From NCBI GenBank assembly GCA_009827225.1, contig WUAI01000003.1:78399-142398 (forward strand): a stretch of DNA of 64,000 nucleotides, given 5' to 3'. The translations under genes and the position numbers were made by a program. Numbering within the stretch: position 1 is the stretch's first letter; each line of letters opens with the position of its first letter. This document shows positions 39,180 to 47,937 of this stretch, piece after piece. The notes beneath the pieces were generated by a model. It ran no database searches and had not been told where the DNA came from. It saw nothing but the letters and a program-made list of their open reading frames with translations. The stretch comes from Flavobacteriaceae bacterium. Lineage in GTDB: Bacteria > Bacteroidota > Bacteroidia > Flavobacteriales > Flavobacteriaceae.

Positions 39180-39902
39180 ATGGAACCAAAGAAAAATCCG
39201 AAAGCAGATATGAGTCGTTGGAGCTCTGTTTACTTCGCTGCGGGACTGGCATTTATGCTATTTATTTCCTGGACAGCAGTAGAATGGAAAACCTATGATA
39301 AAAGTAACTTGATGGGAGATGTTTTGGACGTTGGAGATGATCTTGAAGAAGAGATCCCAATTACACAACAATTGACTCCACCACCTCCACCACCTCCACC
39401 ACCACCAGCTCCGGAGATTATCGAAGTAGTAGAGGATGAAGAAGAAGTTGAAGAAACCATTATTGAGTCTACCGAGACCAATCAAAACGAAGAAATCGTT
39501 GAGATTGAAGAAATTGAAGAGGTAGAAGAGGAAGAAATCGCAGATGTACCTTTCGCAGTTATTGAGAACGTGCCAATTTATCCTGGATGTGAAAATGCAG
39601 GAAACAATGAGGCTAAGAAAAAATGTATGTCTGAAAAAGTTCAGAAATTCGTTCAGAAGAAGTTCGATACTGAATTGGCGAACGATCTAGGATTGGAAGG
39701 AAGACAACGTATCTCTGTTCAATTCAAGATTGACAGAAGTGGAAACGTTGTGAACGTAAGAGCAAGAGCACCACACCCAAGACTCGAGCAAGAGGCTATC
39801 AGTGTTGTGAAGTCACTTCCGAAAATGACTCCTGGAAAGCAGCGCGGGAAAGCCGTTGGTGTACTATATGCACTTCCTATATTGTTCCAGGTAGAAAATT
39901 AA
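39180..39902 (+). CDS. TonB-family energy transducer with Pro-rich linker
   Basis: The 240-residue protein has a single N-terminal membrane anchor (about 17-35), a proline run (nine P, about 63-71), an acidic Glu-rich linker (about 80-120) and a TonB-type C-terminal domain (about 130-240) beginning VPIYPGCENAGNNEAKKKCMS. TonB proteins pass the proton-motive force from ExbB/ExbD to outer-membrane receptors. The domain includes two conserved Cys (PGC and KKC) that could form a disulfide. No exbB/exbD are nearby. It ends at a strong terminator. Confidence 0.9.
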   Translation: MEPKKNPKADMSRWSSVYFAAGLAFMLFISWTAVEWKTYDKSNLMGDVLDVGDDLEEEIPITQQLTPPPPPPPPPPAPEIIEVVEDEEEVEETIIESTETNQNEEIVEIEEIEEVEEEEIADVPFAVIENVPIYPGCENAGNNEAKKKCMSEKVQKFVQKKFDTELANDLGLEGRQRISVQFKIDRSGNVVNVRARAPHPRLEQEAISVVKSLPKMTPGKQRGKAVGVLYALPILFQVEN

Positions 39903-39931
39903 TAAGAGGAAATACTCTTAGAACATAAATA

Positions 39932-39964
39932 AATCGCTCCGCATTTGCGGAGCGATTCTTTTTT
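39932..39964 (+). terminator. Terminator after the first TonB-like gene
   Basis: AATCGCTCCGC (39932-39942) and GCGGAGCGATT (39947-39957) form a perfect 11-bp stem, followed by CTTTTTTT. Confidence 0.92.
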
Positions 39965-40013
39965 GGCACAACCCTTGAAAGATGTAGTGATATAACTCTT
40001 AAATATAAACACT

Positions 40014-40811
40014 ATGTTACCATCTATTCAAAATGAGGGTAGTACACCATCAAAGGTACTCTCAAAAAGAGAAGAAAAAAAACGAATTAACGTTCGTTGG
40101 AATTCCGGACTTGCGTTTCAGTTAGGATTAGTAATTAGTATGTTCCTGGTTTTCCTGGTCCTGGAAAGCACCTGGGGCCTCCAGGCTTCGGCCATGTATG
40201 AGCCACCTAAGGAAGTCGACCTTACCGAGATTTCCCTGGATCGCTATGTGCTCGAAACACCACAACTCGAAATTAAACCGGAGACCGTGGTGATTAAGAA
40301 ACGTACCGTGAAGCCAGCGGTAGCATCGAACAAGTTCAAAACTGTTACAAACACTTCTCCCGTAAATGAGACCCCCGTGGCACCTACGGAAATCACTCCG
40401 GTAATGCCGGAAACCGGGATCGAAAAACGGCCTAAACCAAAAAAGAATCTGGTGGCTAATATCAACTCCGTTGAAATAGTTCCGGTCTTTCCGGGTTGCG
40501 AATCCTTATCCACCAATTTGGAACGAAAGAATTGTATGTCGGATAAGATCCGGGCATTCATCGGGCGTAAATTCGATGTCGATAAATTTACCGACAAGTA
40601 TTCCGGGGAACGACAGGTGATCAACGTGCAATTTACCATCGATCACAAAGGAAGTGTAGTCGACATCCTTGCTCGAGCACCGGGGGATGACCTGGAGAAC
40701 GAGGCTAAAAGAGTGATTTCAAAGCTTCCAAAGATGCAACCGGGCAGACAATTTAATCAGGCGGTAGACGTGATTTACAGAATTCCTATTGTGTTTAAAG
40801 TAGATTATTAA
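40014..40811 (+). CDS. Second TonB-family energy transducer
   Basis: The 265-residue protein shares the plan of the gene before it: short cytoplasmic tail, one membrane helix (about 36-55), a Pro/Thr/Lys-rich linker without a poly-Pro run, and a C-terminal TonB-type domain (about 155-265) that starts VPVFPGCESLSTNLERKNCMS and ends PIVFKVDY. The two domains are clearly related, so this is a tandem duplication with diverged linkers. It has its own terminator at 40823. Confidence 0.88.
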   Translation: MLPSIQNEGSTPSKVLSKREEKKRINVRWNSGLAFQLGLVISMFLVFLVLESTWGLQASAMYEPPKEVDLTEISLDRYVLETPQLEIKPETVVIKKRTVKPAVASNKFKTVTNTSPVNETPVAPTEITPVMPETGIEKRPKPKKNLVANINSVEIVPVFPGCESLSTNLERKNCMSDKIRAFIGRKFDVDKFTDKYSGERQVINVQFTIDHKGSVVDILARAPGDDLENEAKRVISKLPKMQPGRQFNQAVDVIYRIPIVFKVDY

Positions 40812-40822
40812 CAACCATCAAC

Positions 40823-40855
40823 TACCTCTCATCCATCGGGTGAGAGGTAATTTTT
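40823..40855 (+). terminator. Terminator after the second TonB-like gene
   Basis: TACCTCTCA (40823-40831) and TGAGAGGTA (40841-40849) form a perfect 9-bp stem, followed by ATTTTTC. Confidence 0.85.
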
Positions 40856-40907
40856 CAAAAAGCATTCAAAAAAACGTATCTTTCGACAAACTAAACGCCC
40901 TTTGTCG

Positions 40908-43019
40908 ATGAAGAAATTTGTATTGCTTCTCGTAGTTACTTCCCTTTTTAACCTACCCTTATCAGCTCAAGACTTTTCTGGTGAATTCGAAAAATATCCC
41001 GTGTTTCCGAAATGCGAGGATACAGAAATTGCTGCGTTAAAGACCTGTTTTAATAATACGGTGAAAGAGTTGATTTTTGCCAATTTTGAAACTCCTGATA
41101 TCGTTTTCGAAGAAAACTATAATGGTGAAATCAATGTATTCTTTGAAGTGGATAAAGAGGGTACATTTACAGTACTCTATGTAGATGCCATCTATACAGA
41201 ATTGAAAGAAGCGGCGATGGCCGCGTTTGAAAAATTTCCGACAATCACCCCGGGCACCTATAATGGCAAACCTTCAATTTCGCAGTATACCATTGAGTTT
41301 AAAGTTCCTTTAGGTGAATTAACACTCGAGACTTTTACCCCGGAAGTTTCAGAAGAACAAAAAAAGCCAAAGGAAGTTGAGAACAAAGATTTGAAAAACG
41401 AATTTGACGATCTGGAGAAACTTCCATATCAAAATGAAGAATATACCAGTAATATAAATATCCCTTTATCTCACCATAACTACAGTTTGTTTGACCCCGC
41501 GATGAACCGCGTGGGGATCAATAATCACACTGCTCAAAAACCTTACGTATACAGTGAGGTCAACAAGTATTACAACTTTGAAGCAGCTAATCAGAAGATT
41601 CTGAAAAACAGATCATCATGGTTCGGCAGGAAGTGGTGGAACGAACATATGGTTACTTTAAAAGGCACGGATTATTGGCTTACACTCGATCCCGGAGTAG
41701 ATCTGCAGGCAGGAAAAGATACCGATGCCGATATCGATACTTATAACAATACTCGTTTGGTCTATGCACAGGGTGGAATTGGTAAGAAGATCAGTTTCTT
41801 TGCAGTCATCTATGAGAGTCAGGGGCGATTTGCGGATTATTTTAATCGTTTTGCAGAGGCACGAAAACCAGATGGTGGTAACCCGGCAATCATCCCGGGA
41901 AGAGGAATCGCCAAGCGGTTCAAAACGGATTCCTATGACTACCCCATTGCTACGGGGCATGTTTCATACTCCCCGTCCAAACATTTCAATCTTCAGCTGG
42001 GACATGGGAAGAACTTCATCGGGGATGGGTATCGCTCTTTATTATTGAGCGATAATAGTAGTCCGTACCCTTTCTTCAAGGTGAACACTACCTTTTGGAA
42101 ACTTAAGTATACCAATACCTGGATGTCTTTAAGAGATGTGCGGTCGGAAGTGACTGCTGATGGCTCTTTTCGTACCAAATATATGGCCAACCATTATTTG
42201 AGTATCAATATCACCAAACGATGGAATCTTGGGTTGTTCGAATCTGTTATTTGGGAAAATGACAACAACCGTGGGTTTGATTTCAACTATCTGAATCCGG
42301 TTATATTTTTCCGTGCCATTGAATTCTCAACCGGTTCACGTGGCGGAAATGCCCTGATCGGTTTGAGTTCGAAATTTAAGTTTTCGGATCGGGTCAATGC
42401 CTATGGTCAATTGATTATCGATGAATTTTCTTCCGGTGATATTTTCGGTGGAAAAGGGAGCTATAAGAACAAAATTGGATATCAGCTCGGTGCCAAATAC
42501 TATGATGCATTGGGAGTAAAGGGTTTGTATCTGCAAGCGGAATATAACCGTGTGCGGCCGTATACCTATTCTCACAATTCGATTGTACTGAATTACGGAC
42601 ATAACAATCAATCCATGGCACATACTTTAGGAGCTAATTTTTCAGAATTCATCGCTATTGCGCGATACCAGAAAGGCAGAATTTTTGGAGATGCCAAATT
42701 AGTATTGGCAAAACGAGGATTCGAATTCAACACCACGGACGATATGGCTTTTTATGGAGGAAGTATTTATGGAACCGAAGATGATCGTATTTCGGATGAA
42801 GGAAATGATCTGGCCCAGGGTAATACTACGGATTTCCTACATGCCGAATTGCAGGCAGGATATCTTATCAATCCTGCTACGAACCTAAAGGTTTATGGGA
42901 GCCTTATTTTCAGAGATTTTAGTCCGGAGATTGATACACCCACTACATTCGACAACCAAACGACCTGGATCAATTTTGGAGTGAGAACCGATTTATTTAA
43001 CTGGTACAACGATTTTTAG
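40908..43019 (+). CDS. remB: RemB-like outer-membrane protein (TonB-type N-terminal domain + Wzi-like barrel)
   Basis: The 703-residue protein has a signal peptide (ending LPLSAQ), then about 120 residues that match the TonB-type domain of the two genes upstream (YPVFPKCED-TEIAALKTC, then FPTITPGTYNGKP and IEFKVPLG), a Glu/Lys-rich linker, and from about residue 200 a predicted barrel with many alternating beta strands resembling capsule-assembly Wzi. This plan matches what I remember of the gliding motility protein RemB of Flavobacterium johnsoniae, so the symbol is given with moderate certainty. The ORF track begins at a TTG; the ATG at 40908 gives a clean signal peptide. A near-consensus promoter box TATCTTTC lies at 40877-40884. 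It ends 4 bases from the convergent next gene. Confidence 0.75.
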   Translation: MKKFVLLLVVTSLFNLPLSAQDFSGEFEKYPVFPKCEDTEIAALKTCFNNTVKELIFANFETPDIVFEENYNGEINVFFEVDKEGTFTVLYVDAIYTELKEAAMAAFEKFPTITPGTYNGKPSISQYTIEFKVPLGELTLETFTPEVSEEQKKPKEVENKDLKNEFDDLEKLPYQNEEYTSNINIPLSHHNYSLFDPAMNRVGINNHTAQKPYVYSEVNKYYNFEAANQKILKNRSSWFGRKWWNEHMVTLKGTDYWLTLDPGVDLQAGKDTDADIDTYNNTRLVYAQGGIGKKISFFAVIYESQGRFADYFNRFAEARKPDGGNPAIIPGRGIAKRFKTDSYDYPIATGHVSYSPSKHFNLQLGHGKNFIGDGYRSLLLSDNSSPYPFFKVNTTFWKLKYTNTWMSLRDVRSEVTADGSFRTKYMANHYLSINITKRWNLGLFESVIWENDNNRGFDFNYLNPVIFFRAIEFSTGSRGGNALIGLSSKFKFSDRVNAYGQLIIDEFSSGDIFGGKGSYKNKIGYQLGAKYYDALGVKGLYLQAEYNRVRPYTYSHNSIVLNYGHNNQSMAHTLGANFSEFIAIARYQKGRIFGDAKLVLAKRGFEFNTTDDMAFYGGSIYGTEDDRISDEGNDLAQGNTTDFLHAELQAGYLINPATNLKVYGSLIFRDFSPEIDTPTTFDNQTTWINFGVRTDLFNWYNDF

Positions 43020-43023
43020 ATAG

Positions 43024-44076
43024 TTATTGCTTACCCTTTTTTTCGTCCCAGGAGCCAAATCTTTTTTTAGCAATTTCATACATCAATGTAACGAAACTTT
43101 CAGTGGAAATGAATCCGTCTCCGTACCCACGGTCATCATAATATTTCGTAATCTCCTTATTGGCTAAAACCTCTTCAAGGCTTTTTCGCGTGCCATATTC
43201 GATGGCAATTCGATCTCTTAAACGTACCAGCATATCATGGGATGTTTTAACATCGGATTTAGTGCCTATTTCTCCGTGCCCCGGGATTATTTTAGTTTCG
43301 TCATCGATTAGCATCATGATTTTGGACAGTGCTTTGATATATCCCCTAAGGCTTCCACCACTTTTCTGATCGATATATGGATATCTTCCATTAACGAAAA
43401 CATCTCCGGTGTGTAACACATTAGAATCGGTAAAATAGATTACAGCGTCTCCATCGGTATGAGCATTGTCGACATGGAAAATCATCACTTTTTCCCCGTT
43501 ATAGTGAAAAGTAAGTTCATCTGGAAAGGTTAGCGAAGGATAAATATTGTCTTTGCTCATATAATCTTCAAGGTTCCCCATGGCCTCTTTTGCACGTACG
43601 TCTCCCTCTTCGGAACCAACATCTTTCGACATCTTTTCCCGTTTTTTTTCAAAGTCGGCCTCCATCTTTTCTTGGGCTTCTTGTCTCATTTTATTTTCCA
43701 AACGGCTTCGAACATTATCATGAGAAATGATGGTAACTCCGGCATCGTTCATATTCTTATTCCCCCCTACATGATCTCCATGGTGATGTGTATTTACAAG
43801 AAAGCGGACAGGTTTGGTAGATAGTCCGCTAACAAATTGCAAAATCTTTGGTGTGGCTTCTGCAAACTGATTATCGATCATTAGAACGCCGTCGCTTCCT
43901 ACACTTACGCCGATATTCCCTCCTTTTCCTTTCAGCATATAGATGCTATCTTTCACACGCACCATCCCTATGGAAGGCCCTTCGGAACCGGTGGCGCCAT
44001 CCGCCTCTGTTTCTTGGGCGAACATAGAGGATAAACTAAACAAGAAGGTGAATGAGATTAATAAAGCTTTGTTCAT
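43024..44076 (-). CDS. Secreted metallo-beta-lactamase-fold hydrolase
   Basis: The 350-residue protein has a signal peptide (ending SSMFAQ) and a metallo-beta-lactamase fold. Zinc ligands are visible in NTHHHGDHVGG, in NAHTDGD, and in the late IPGHGEIG. The substrate is unknown: relatives include hydrolases of lactones, glutathione thioesters and beta-lactams, and the fold alone does not decide. An insertion of about 50 charged residues (about 130-180) sits after the HxHxDH motif. It should be periplasmic. It is alone on the minus strand, only 4 bases from the end of the RemB-like gene with no terminator between. Confidence 0.88.
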   Translation of the reverse strand: MNKALLISFTFLFSLSSMFAQETEADGATGSEGPSIGMVRVKDSIYMLKGKGGNIGVSVGSDGVLMIDNQFAEATPKILQFVSGLSTKPVRFLVNTHHHGDHVGGNKNMNDAGVTIISHDNVRSRLENKMRQEAQEKMEADFEKKREKMSKDVGSEEGDVRAKEAMGNLEDYMSKDNIYPSLTFPDELTFHYNGEKVMIFHVDNAHTDGDAVIYFTDSNVLHTGDVFVNGRYPYIDQKSGGSLRGYIKALSKIMMLIDDETKIIPGHGEIGTKSDVKTSHDMLVRLRDRIAIEYGTRKSLEEVLANKEITKYYDDRGYGDGFISTESFVTLMYEIAKKRFGSWDEKKGKQ

Positions 44077-44149
44077 AAGTGTGTATTTTAATTAGGTGTT
44101 GAATTTAACAAAATTGTGCAAATTCAGTGCCAACAATATAAGATTAAAA

Positions 44150-44180
44150 TTGTGAAAAATCGCCTTGTGTCCTATCTTTG
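44150..44180 (+). promoter_or_regulatory. cyoE operon promoter
   Basis: TTG at 44150-44152, a 20-base spacer and TATCTTTG at 44173-44180 match the Bacteroidota promoter consensus exactly. Transcription would start near 44187 and leave about 60 bases of leader before the TTG start of cyoE. Confidence 0.75.
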
Positions 44181-44247
44181 CAGCCGGAATTAGAGGTCTG
44201 GCGAGATACGCTCATTTTTTTACCGTCTATTCCCAAAATACAGGAGC

Positions 44248-45144
44248 TTGAACAGTACTTCATCACAGACGATATCACCCGGATTTGCACGAAATTTTGT
44301 GGAGATTACCAAAATCCGATTATCCATCAGTGTGGTATTCTCTTCTGTGGCAGGCTATCTCCTGGGAGTCGAAGGCCCGATTGATTATTATATTTTGATG
44401 TTGCTTTGCGTGGGTGGCTATTGCATGGTAGGAGCGTCTAACGTTTACAACCAGATCATCGAGAAAGATCTGGATGCCAAAATGGAGCGTACCAAGAACC
44501 GTCCGTTGCCAGCAGGCAGAATGGGTACCACCTCTGCCTTTATCCTGGCGAGTGTCTTAACATTACTGGGAATAGGGATCCTCTATGTGATCAATCCCCA
44601 AACAGCCATGTTCGGAGCCATTTCCATTTTCATGTATGTGAGTTTGTATACTCCTTTGAAAACTCGCACGCCTTTGTCGGTTTTTGTGGGAGCCTTTCCT
44701 GGTGCTATTCCTTTTATGCTTGGATGGGTAGCGGCCACGAACGATTTTGGAATCGAACCGGGAACGTTATTCATGGTTCAGTTCTTCTGGCAATTTCCTC
44801 ACTTTTGGGCGATTGGGTGGTTTCTTTTTGAAGACTATAAGCGAGGAGGTTTCCTCATGTTGCCTAACGGAAGAAGGGATAAAGGGACGGCAATTCAGGT
44901 GATTTTATATTGTATCTGGACCGTGCTGGCCTCGTTGATCCCAGCTGCAGGTGTGACCGGAAGATTATATGTGACCCCGGTCTCCGCAGTGCTTATACTT
45001 GGACTTGGAGCCTGGTTGATCTATCATGCGGTTAAACTATACAAACAACAAACCGATAAAGCAGCTCGCCGATTGATGTTGGTGAGTGTTACGTACATTA
45101 CTTTGCTGCAAATAATTTATGTAGCTGATAAATTTATTCGATAA
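44248..45144 (+). CDS. cyoE: Heme O synthase (protoheme IX farnesyltransferase)
   Basis: The enzyme farnesylates heme b to heme o for the terminal oxidase. The 298-residue UbiA-type protein has about nine helices and the prenyl-diphosphate motif NVYNQIIEKDLDAKMERT (N-x3-D-x2-D type) and a second acidic site near YKRGGFLMLP. The start is TTG at 44248, preceded closely by AGGAG, one of the few Shine-Dalgarno-like sequences seen here. Its stop overlaps the next start (TAATG), so it is coupled to the subunit III gene. Confidence 0.95.
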   Translation: MNSTSSQTISPGFARNFVEITKIRLSISVVFSSVAGYLLGVEGPIDYYILMLLCVGGYCMVGASNVYNQIIEKDLDAKMERTKNRPLPAGRMGTTSAFILASVLTLLGIGILYVINPQTAMFGAISIFMYVSLYTPLKTRTPLSVFVGAFPGAIPFMLGWVAATNDFGIEPGTLFMVQFFWQFPHFWAIGWFLFEDYKRGGFLMLPNGRRDKGTAIQVILYCIWTVLASLIPAAGVTGRLYVTPVSAVLILGLGAWLIYHAVKLYKQQTDKAARRLMLVSVTYITLLQIIYVADKFIR

Positions 45145-45725
45145 TGAATTATACTGAAGGATCTGAGGAATTAAAAAGAAGACGAGCCAAGAAGATGATG
45201 CTGTGGTTTGGTATTATAAGCTTGTCGATGAGCTTTGCCGGTTTGACAAGTGCCTATGTGGTGAGTAAAGAACGACCGGATTGGCTTACCGATTTTGAAA
45301 TACCGGAAGCTTTTTATCTGAGTCTTGGAGCGATCATAGTGAGTAGTATCACAATGCATGTGGCCAAATTAAAGGTAAAACAGGAGGATCAATTACAAGG
45401 AATGATATTCCTTGTGGGAACTCTGATACTTGGATTACTATTTGTGTATTTGCAGTTTCGTGGATTTTCCGAGATCATTGCCAATGGATACTATTTTACC
45501 GGAAGCGAAAGTACAGTGACTACTTCCTTTATTTATCTAGTGGTCTTAATGCACTTGGCACACGTGGCATTTGGATTAATCGCCTTATTGGTGGTAATTT
45601 ATAATCATTATAAACAAAAGTATACGGGAGGTAAAACCCTTGGTATAGAACTGGCGGCTACCTTCTGGCATTTTGTTGACTTTTTGTGGATTTATCTCTT
45701 TTTGTTTTTCTATTTTGTGAGATGA
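45144..45725 (+). CDS. Cytochrome c oxidase subunit III (first copy)
   Basis: The 193-residue protein has five membrane helices and the subunit III signature near its end (LAATFWHFVDFLWIYLFLFFYFV). It overlaps cyoE by one base. A second, larger subunit III follows at 45769, so the pair is two divergent members of one family; five-helix forms lack the first two helices of the canonical seven. Confidence 0.92.
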   Translation: MNYTEGSEELKRRRAKKMMLWFGIISLSMSFAGLTSAYVVSKERPDWLTDFEIPEAFYLSLGAIIVSSITMHVAKLKVKQEDQLQGMIFLVGTLILGLLFVYLQFRGFSEIIANGYYFTGSESTVTTSFIYLVVLMHLAHVAFGLIALLVVIYNHYKQKYTGGKTLGIELAATFWHFVDFLWIYLFLFFYFVR

Positions 45726-45735
45726 AAATTATACT

Positions 45736-45743
45736 TATTTTTG
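45736..45743 (+). promoter_or_regulatory. Internal promoter before second subunit III
   Basis: TATTTTTG is a perfect box, with TTG at 45715-45717 18 bases upstream. It would start a transcript close to the ATG at 45769. Confidence 0.55.
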
Positions 45744-45768
45744 CACACTAATAAACCAATTTCTTTGT

Positions 45769-46752
45769 ATGGACGCAACTGTTGCTAAAACAGGTACCGA
45801 AGGAAAAACCTGGGGTGGAGGAAATCGCCCGCTCAATGCCAGTTATGGTAAAATGATGATGTGGTTTTTCATCGTATCAGATGCTTTGACTTTCTCAGGA
45901 TTTATTGCCTCTTACGGTTTTTCGAGATTTAAATTTATTGACGCCTGGCCTATTGCCGATGAGGTGTTTACTCACGTTCCGTTCTTGCACGGTGTTCCCG
46001 CTCCGATGTATTACGTGGCGTTTATGACGTTCATACTTATTTTCTCATCTGTAACGATGGTACTTGCGGTAGACGCTGGTCACAGAATGCAGAAAAAGAA
46101 AGTGATCTGGTATATGTTTGCAACCATCATCGGGGGTGCGATTTTCGTAGGATCACAGGCCTGGGAATGGGCTACCTTCATCAAGGGAGACTACGGTGCG
46201 GTAGAGACTAAAGGAGGTAAGATTCTTCAGTTTCTTGACACCGAAGGTGATCGTGTGGCCATCGGCGATTTTGCTGTAGAGCTTCCCACAGAGAGAGCAA
46301 CACACGAAAGAAAGAACGGTATTTGGTATCAAACCGAGCCGGAAACGCTTACCAGTTTTTCATTTGAAGAAGTAAAAGCAGGTTTCCTTGCAAACGATAA
46401 TCTCCTGGTAAGAACACAATACCTGGATGAAAACGGTGAACCCACGGTACTTTCGCGGGAAGAATCGGTGAATAAAATTGTGAATGACGGGAAGTTAGTG
46501 GTGGAAGGCGCCAATCTTATCAGAAATGAATACGGGCATCCACTTTTTGCCGACTTCTTTTTCTTTATTACAGGATTCCACGGGTTCCACGTATTCTCTG
46601 GAGTGGTGATCAACATCATCATCTTCTTTAACGTGATCATAGGAACCTACGAACGAAGAAAAAGTTATGAAATGGTTGAGAAGGTCGGACTCTACTGGCA
46701 CTTTGTAGATTTGGTGTGGGTATTCGTATTTACCTTCTTTTATCTGGTTTAA
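45769..46752 (+). CDS. coxC: Cytochrome c oxidase subunit III (second copy) with large internal insertion
   Basis: The 327-residue protein has the subunit III core: helices from about residue 28 to 135 (GSQAWEW) and again from about 260 (FFFITGFHGFHVFSG) to the end (LYWHFVDLVWVFVFTFFY). Between them lies a hydrophilic insertion of about 120 residues (140-258) that is absent from ordinary subunit III. By position it should be an extramembrane domain between two helices. It contains no Cys and only scattered His, so a redox role is unlikely. Subunit IV follows after 29 bases. Confidence 0.93.
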   Translation: MDATVAKTGTEGKTWGGGNRPLNASYGKMMMWFFIVSDALTFSGFIASYGFSRFKFIDAWPIADEVFTHVPFLHGVPAPMYYVAFMTFILIFSSVTMVLAVDAGHRMQKKKVIWYMFATIIGGAIFVGSQAWEWATFIKGDYGAVETKGGKILQFLDTEGDRVAIGDFAVELPTERATHERKNGIWYQTEPETLTSFSFEEVKAGFLANDNLLVRTQYLDENGEPTVLSREESVNKIVNDGKLVVEGANLIRNEYGHPLFADFFFFITGFHGFHVFSGVVINIIIFFNVIIGTYERRKSYEMVEKVGLYWHFVDLVWVFVFTFFYLV

Positions 46753-46781
46753 TTCTGAAAGTTTCAGCTTAAAAAACAACA

Positions 46782-47165
46782 ATGGCACACGAACATAAAT
46801 TAGAAATATTTAGAGGATTACTGAAGTTCAAATCCAATGTTACAAAGATTTGGGGAGTATTCGTTTTCCTTTCAATCGTTACAATCATTGAAGTATACCT
46901 GGGGATCGTGAAACCGGAATTCCTTACCGAAACTCGATTCCTTGCGATGAAGTTGCTCAACTGGATCTTCATCATCTTAACCCTAGTTAAAGCCTATTAT
47001 ATTACCTGGGATTTCATGCACCAGAGAGACGAGACCAAAGCACTTCGACGTGCGGTAGTCTGGACGGCTGTATTCTTGATCTGCTACCTTATTTTGATCT
47101 TGCTTATCGAAGGAGATTATATTTACGAGGTGTACAAACAAAATTACGTCAAGTTCGATTTTTAG
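46782..47165 (+). CDS. Cytochrome c oxidase subunit IV
   Basis: The 127-residue product has three membrane helices and the typical segment TLVKAYYITWDFMHQRDETKAL of bacterial subunit IV (CtaF/CoxD-like) proteins. The subunit stabilises the oxidase. It is the last gene before a strong terminator. Confidence 0.92.
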   Translation: MAHEHKLEIFRGLLKFKSNVTKIWGVFVFLSIVTIIEVYLGIVKPEFLTETRFLAMKLLNWIFIILTLVKAYYITWDFMHQRDETKALRRAVVWTAVFLICYLILILLIEGDYIYEVYKQNYVKFDF

Positions 47166-47187
47166 ATTGAACCCAAAAGATAGATGA

Positions 47188-47217
47188 AACCACGCACCTT
47201 TAGCGTGGTTTTTTTAT
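47188..47217 (+). terminator. Terminator after oxidase subunit IV
   Basis: AACCACGC (47188-47195) and GCGTGGTT (47203-47210) form a perfect 8-bp stem followed by a T run. Confidence 0.88.
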
Positions 47218-47240
47218 TCGTTAAATTTCCCTTATAAAGG

Positions 47241-47271
47241 TTGTCCAGCCTGCTTTCCGGTTGTATTTTTG
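47241..47271 (+). promoter_or_regulatory. Promoter of the Sco gene cluster
   Basis: TTG at 47241-47243, a 20-base spacer and TATTTTTG at 47264-47271 match the consensus fully. It overlaps the start of the longest ORF, so the true start must lie downstream; the GTG at 47286 is chosen. Confidence 0.75.
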
Positions 47272-47285
47272 CAAAAAATTACACC

Positions 47286-47936
47286 GTGCAGACTAAAAAG
47301 ATTATTGTCCTTGCTGTATTGTTCCTGCTGCCCATTTCGGTATATCTTTTCTTTGCCTCCGGAAAGAATAATTTCGTGAAGCTCCCTACCCTGTCTTATG
47401 GTGTTGCAGAGCTTGACGAATTCAAAACTATCGAAGGAGATGAGGTAAAGCTGGATAATCGAATCACCGTGCTTACTTTCTTCGGAAATGATCTGGAAGC
47501 TAAAAAAGCAAATGCGTTTAACCTGGCGCATAAGATCTACAAAAAGAATTATCAGTTCCAGGAATTTCAATTCATAAGCCTTATCACTGAAGATCAGGCT
47601 TCCAGGGCCAACGATTTGAAATTACAACTTCGTGATATTGAAAATCCCAAAAACTGGAACTTTGCGGTGGGTACTTCCGAAGAAATAAAAAGGGTTTTTA
47701 ATACACTACAAACTCCTTATCAGCTGGATGCTAATCATTCGAGTAATTTTGTTTTTATCATCGACAAGGAACGCAATTTGAGAGGGCGGAATGACGATGA
47801 AGAGGTAGGGATGTTGTATGGTTTCAATGCCAGCGACTATGCCGAGATAAATAATAAGATGAGTGACGACATAAAAATTGTACTCGCTGAATATCGTCTC
47901 GCCTTAAAGAAATACAAAGCCGATAGAGAAATATAA
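47286..47936 (+). CDS. Sco-like membrane-anchored protein without cysteines
   Basis: The 216-residue product has one N-terminal membrane anchor (about 5-24) and a soluble domain with a thioredoxin-like pattern (ITVLTFFGNDLEAKKANAFNLAHKIY, later NFVFIIDKERNLRGR) that parallels the Sco protein encoded next to it. It has no Cys at all, so it cannot bind copper or do thiol chemistry the way Sco does. It may be a structural partner of Sco or an assembly factor. The start is GTG at 47286, because the ORF-track start at TTG 47241 lies in the promoter. It ends 1 base before the Sco gene, so the two are co-translated. Confidence 0.75.
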   Translation: MQTKKIIVLAVLFLLPISVYLFFASGKNNFVKLPTLSYGVAELDEFKTIEGDEVKLDNRITVLTFFGNDLEAKKANAFNLAHKIYKKNYQFQEFQFISLITEDQASRANDLKLQLRDIENPKNWNFAVGTSEEIKRVFNTLQTPYQLDANHSSNFVFIIDKERNLRGRNDDEEVGMLYGFNASDYAEINNKMSDDIKIVLAEYRLALKKYKADREI

Positions 47937-47937
47937 A

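Noticed and set aside
39258-39485. Minus-strand ORF with WWWW and Gly runs
   Set aside because: It is the complement of the poly-Pro linker of the TonB-like gene.
44178-44384. ORF starting MQPELEVWRD overlapping cyoE
   Set aside because: It is out of frame with the clear cyoE N-terminus and begins within the operon promoter's transcription start.
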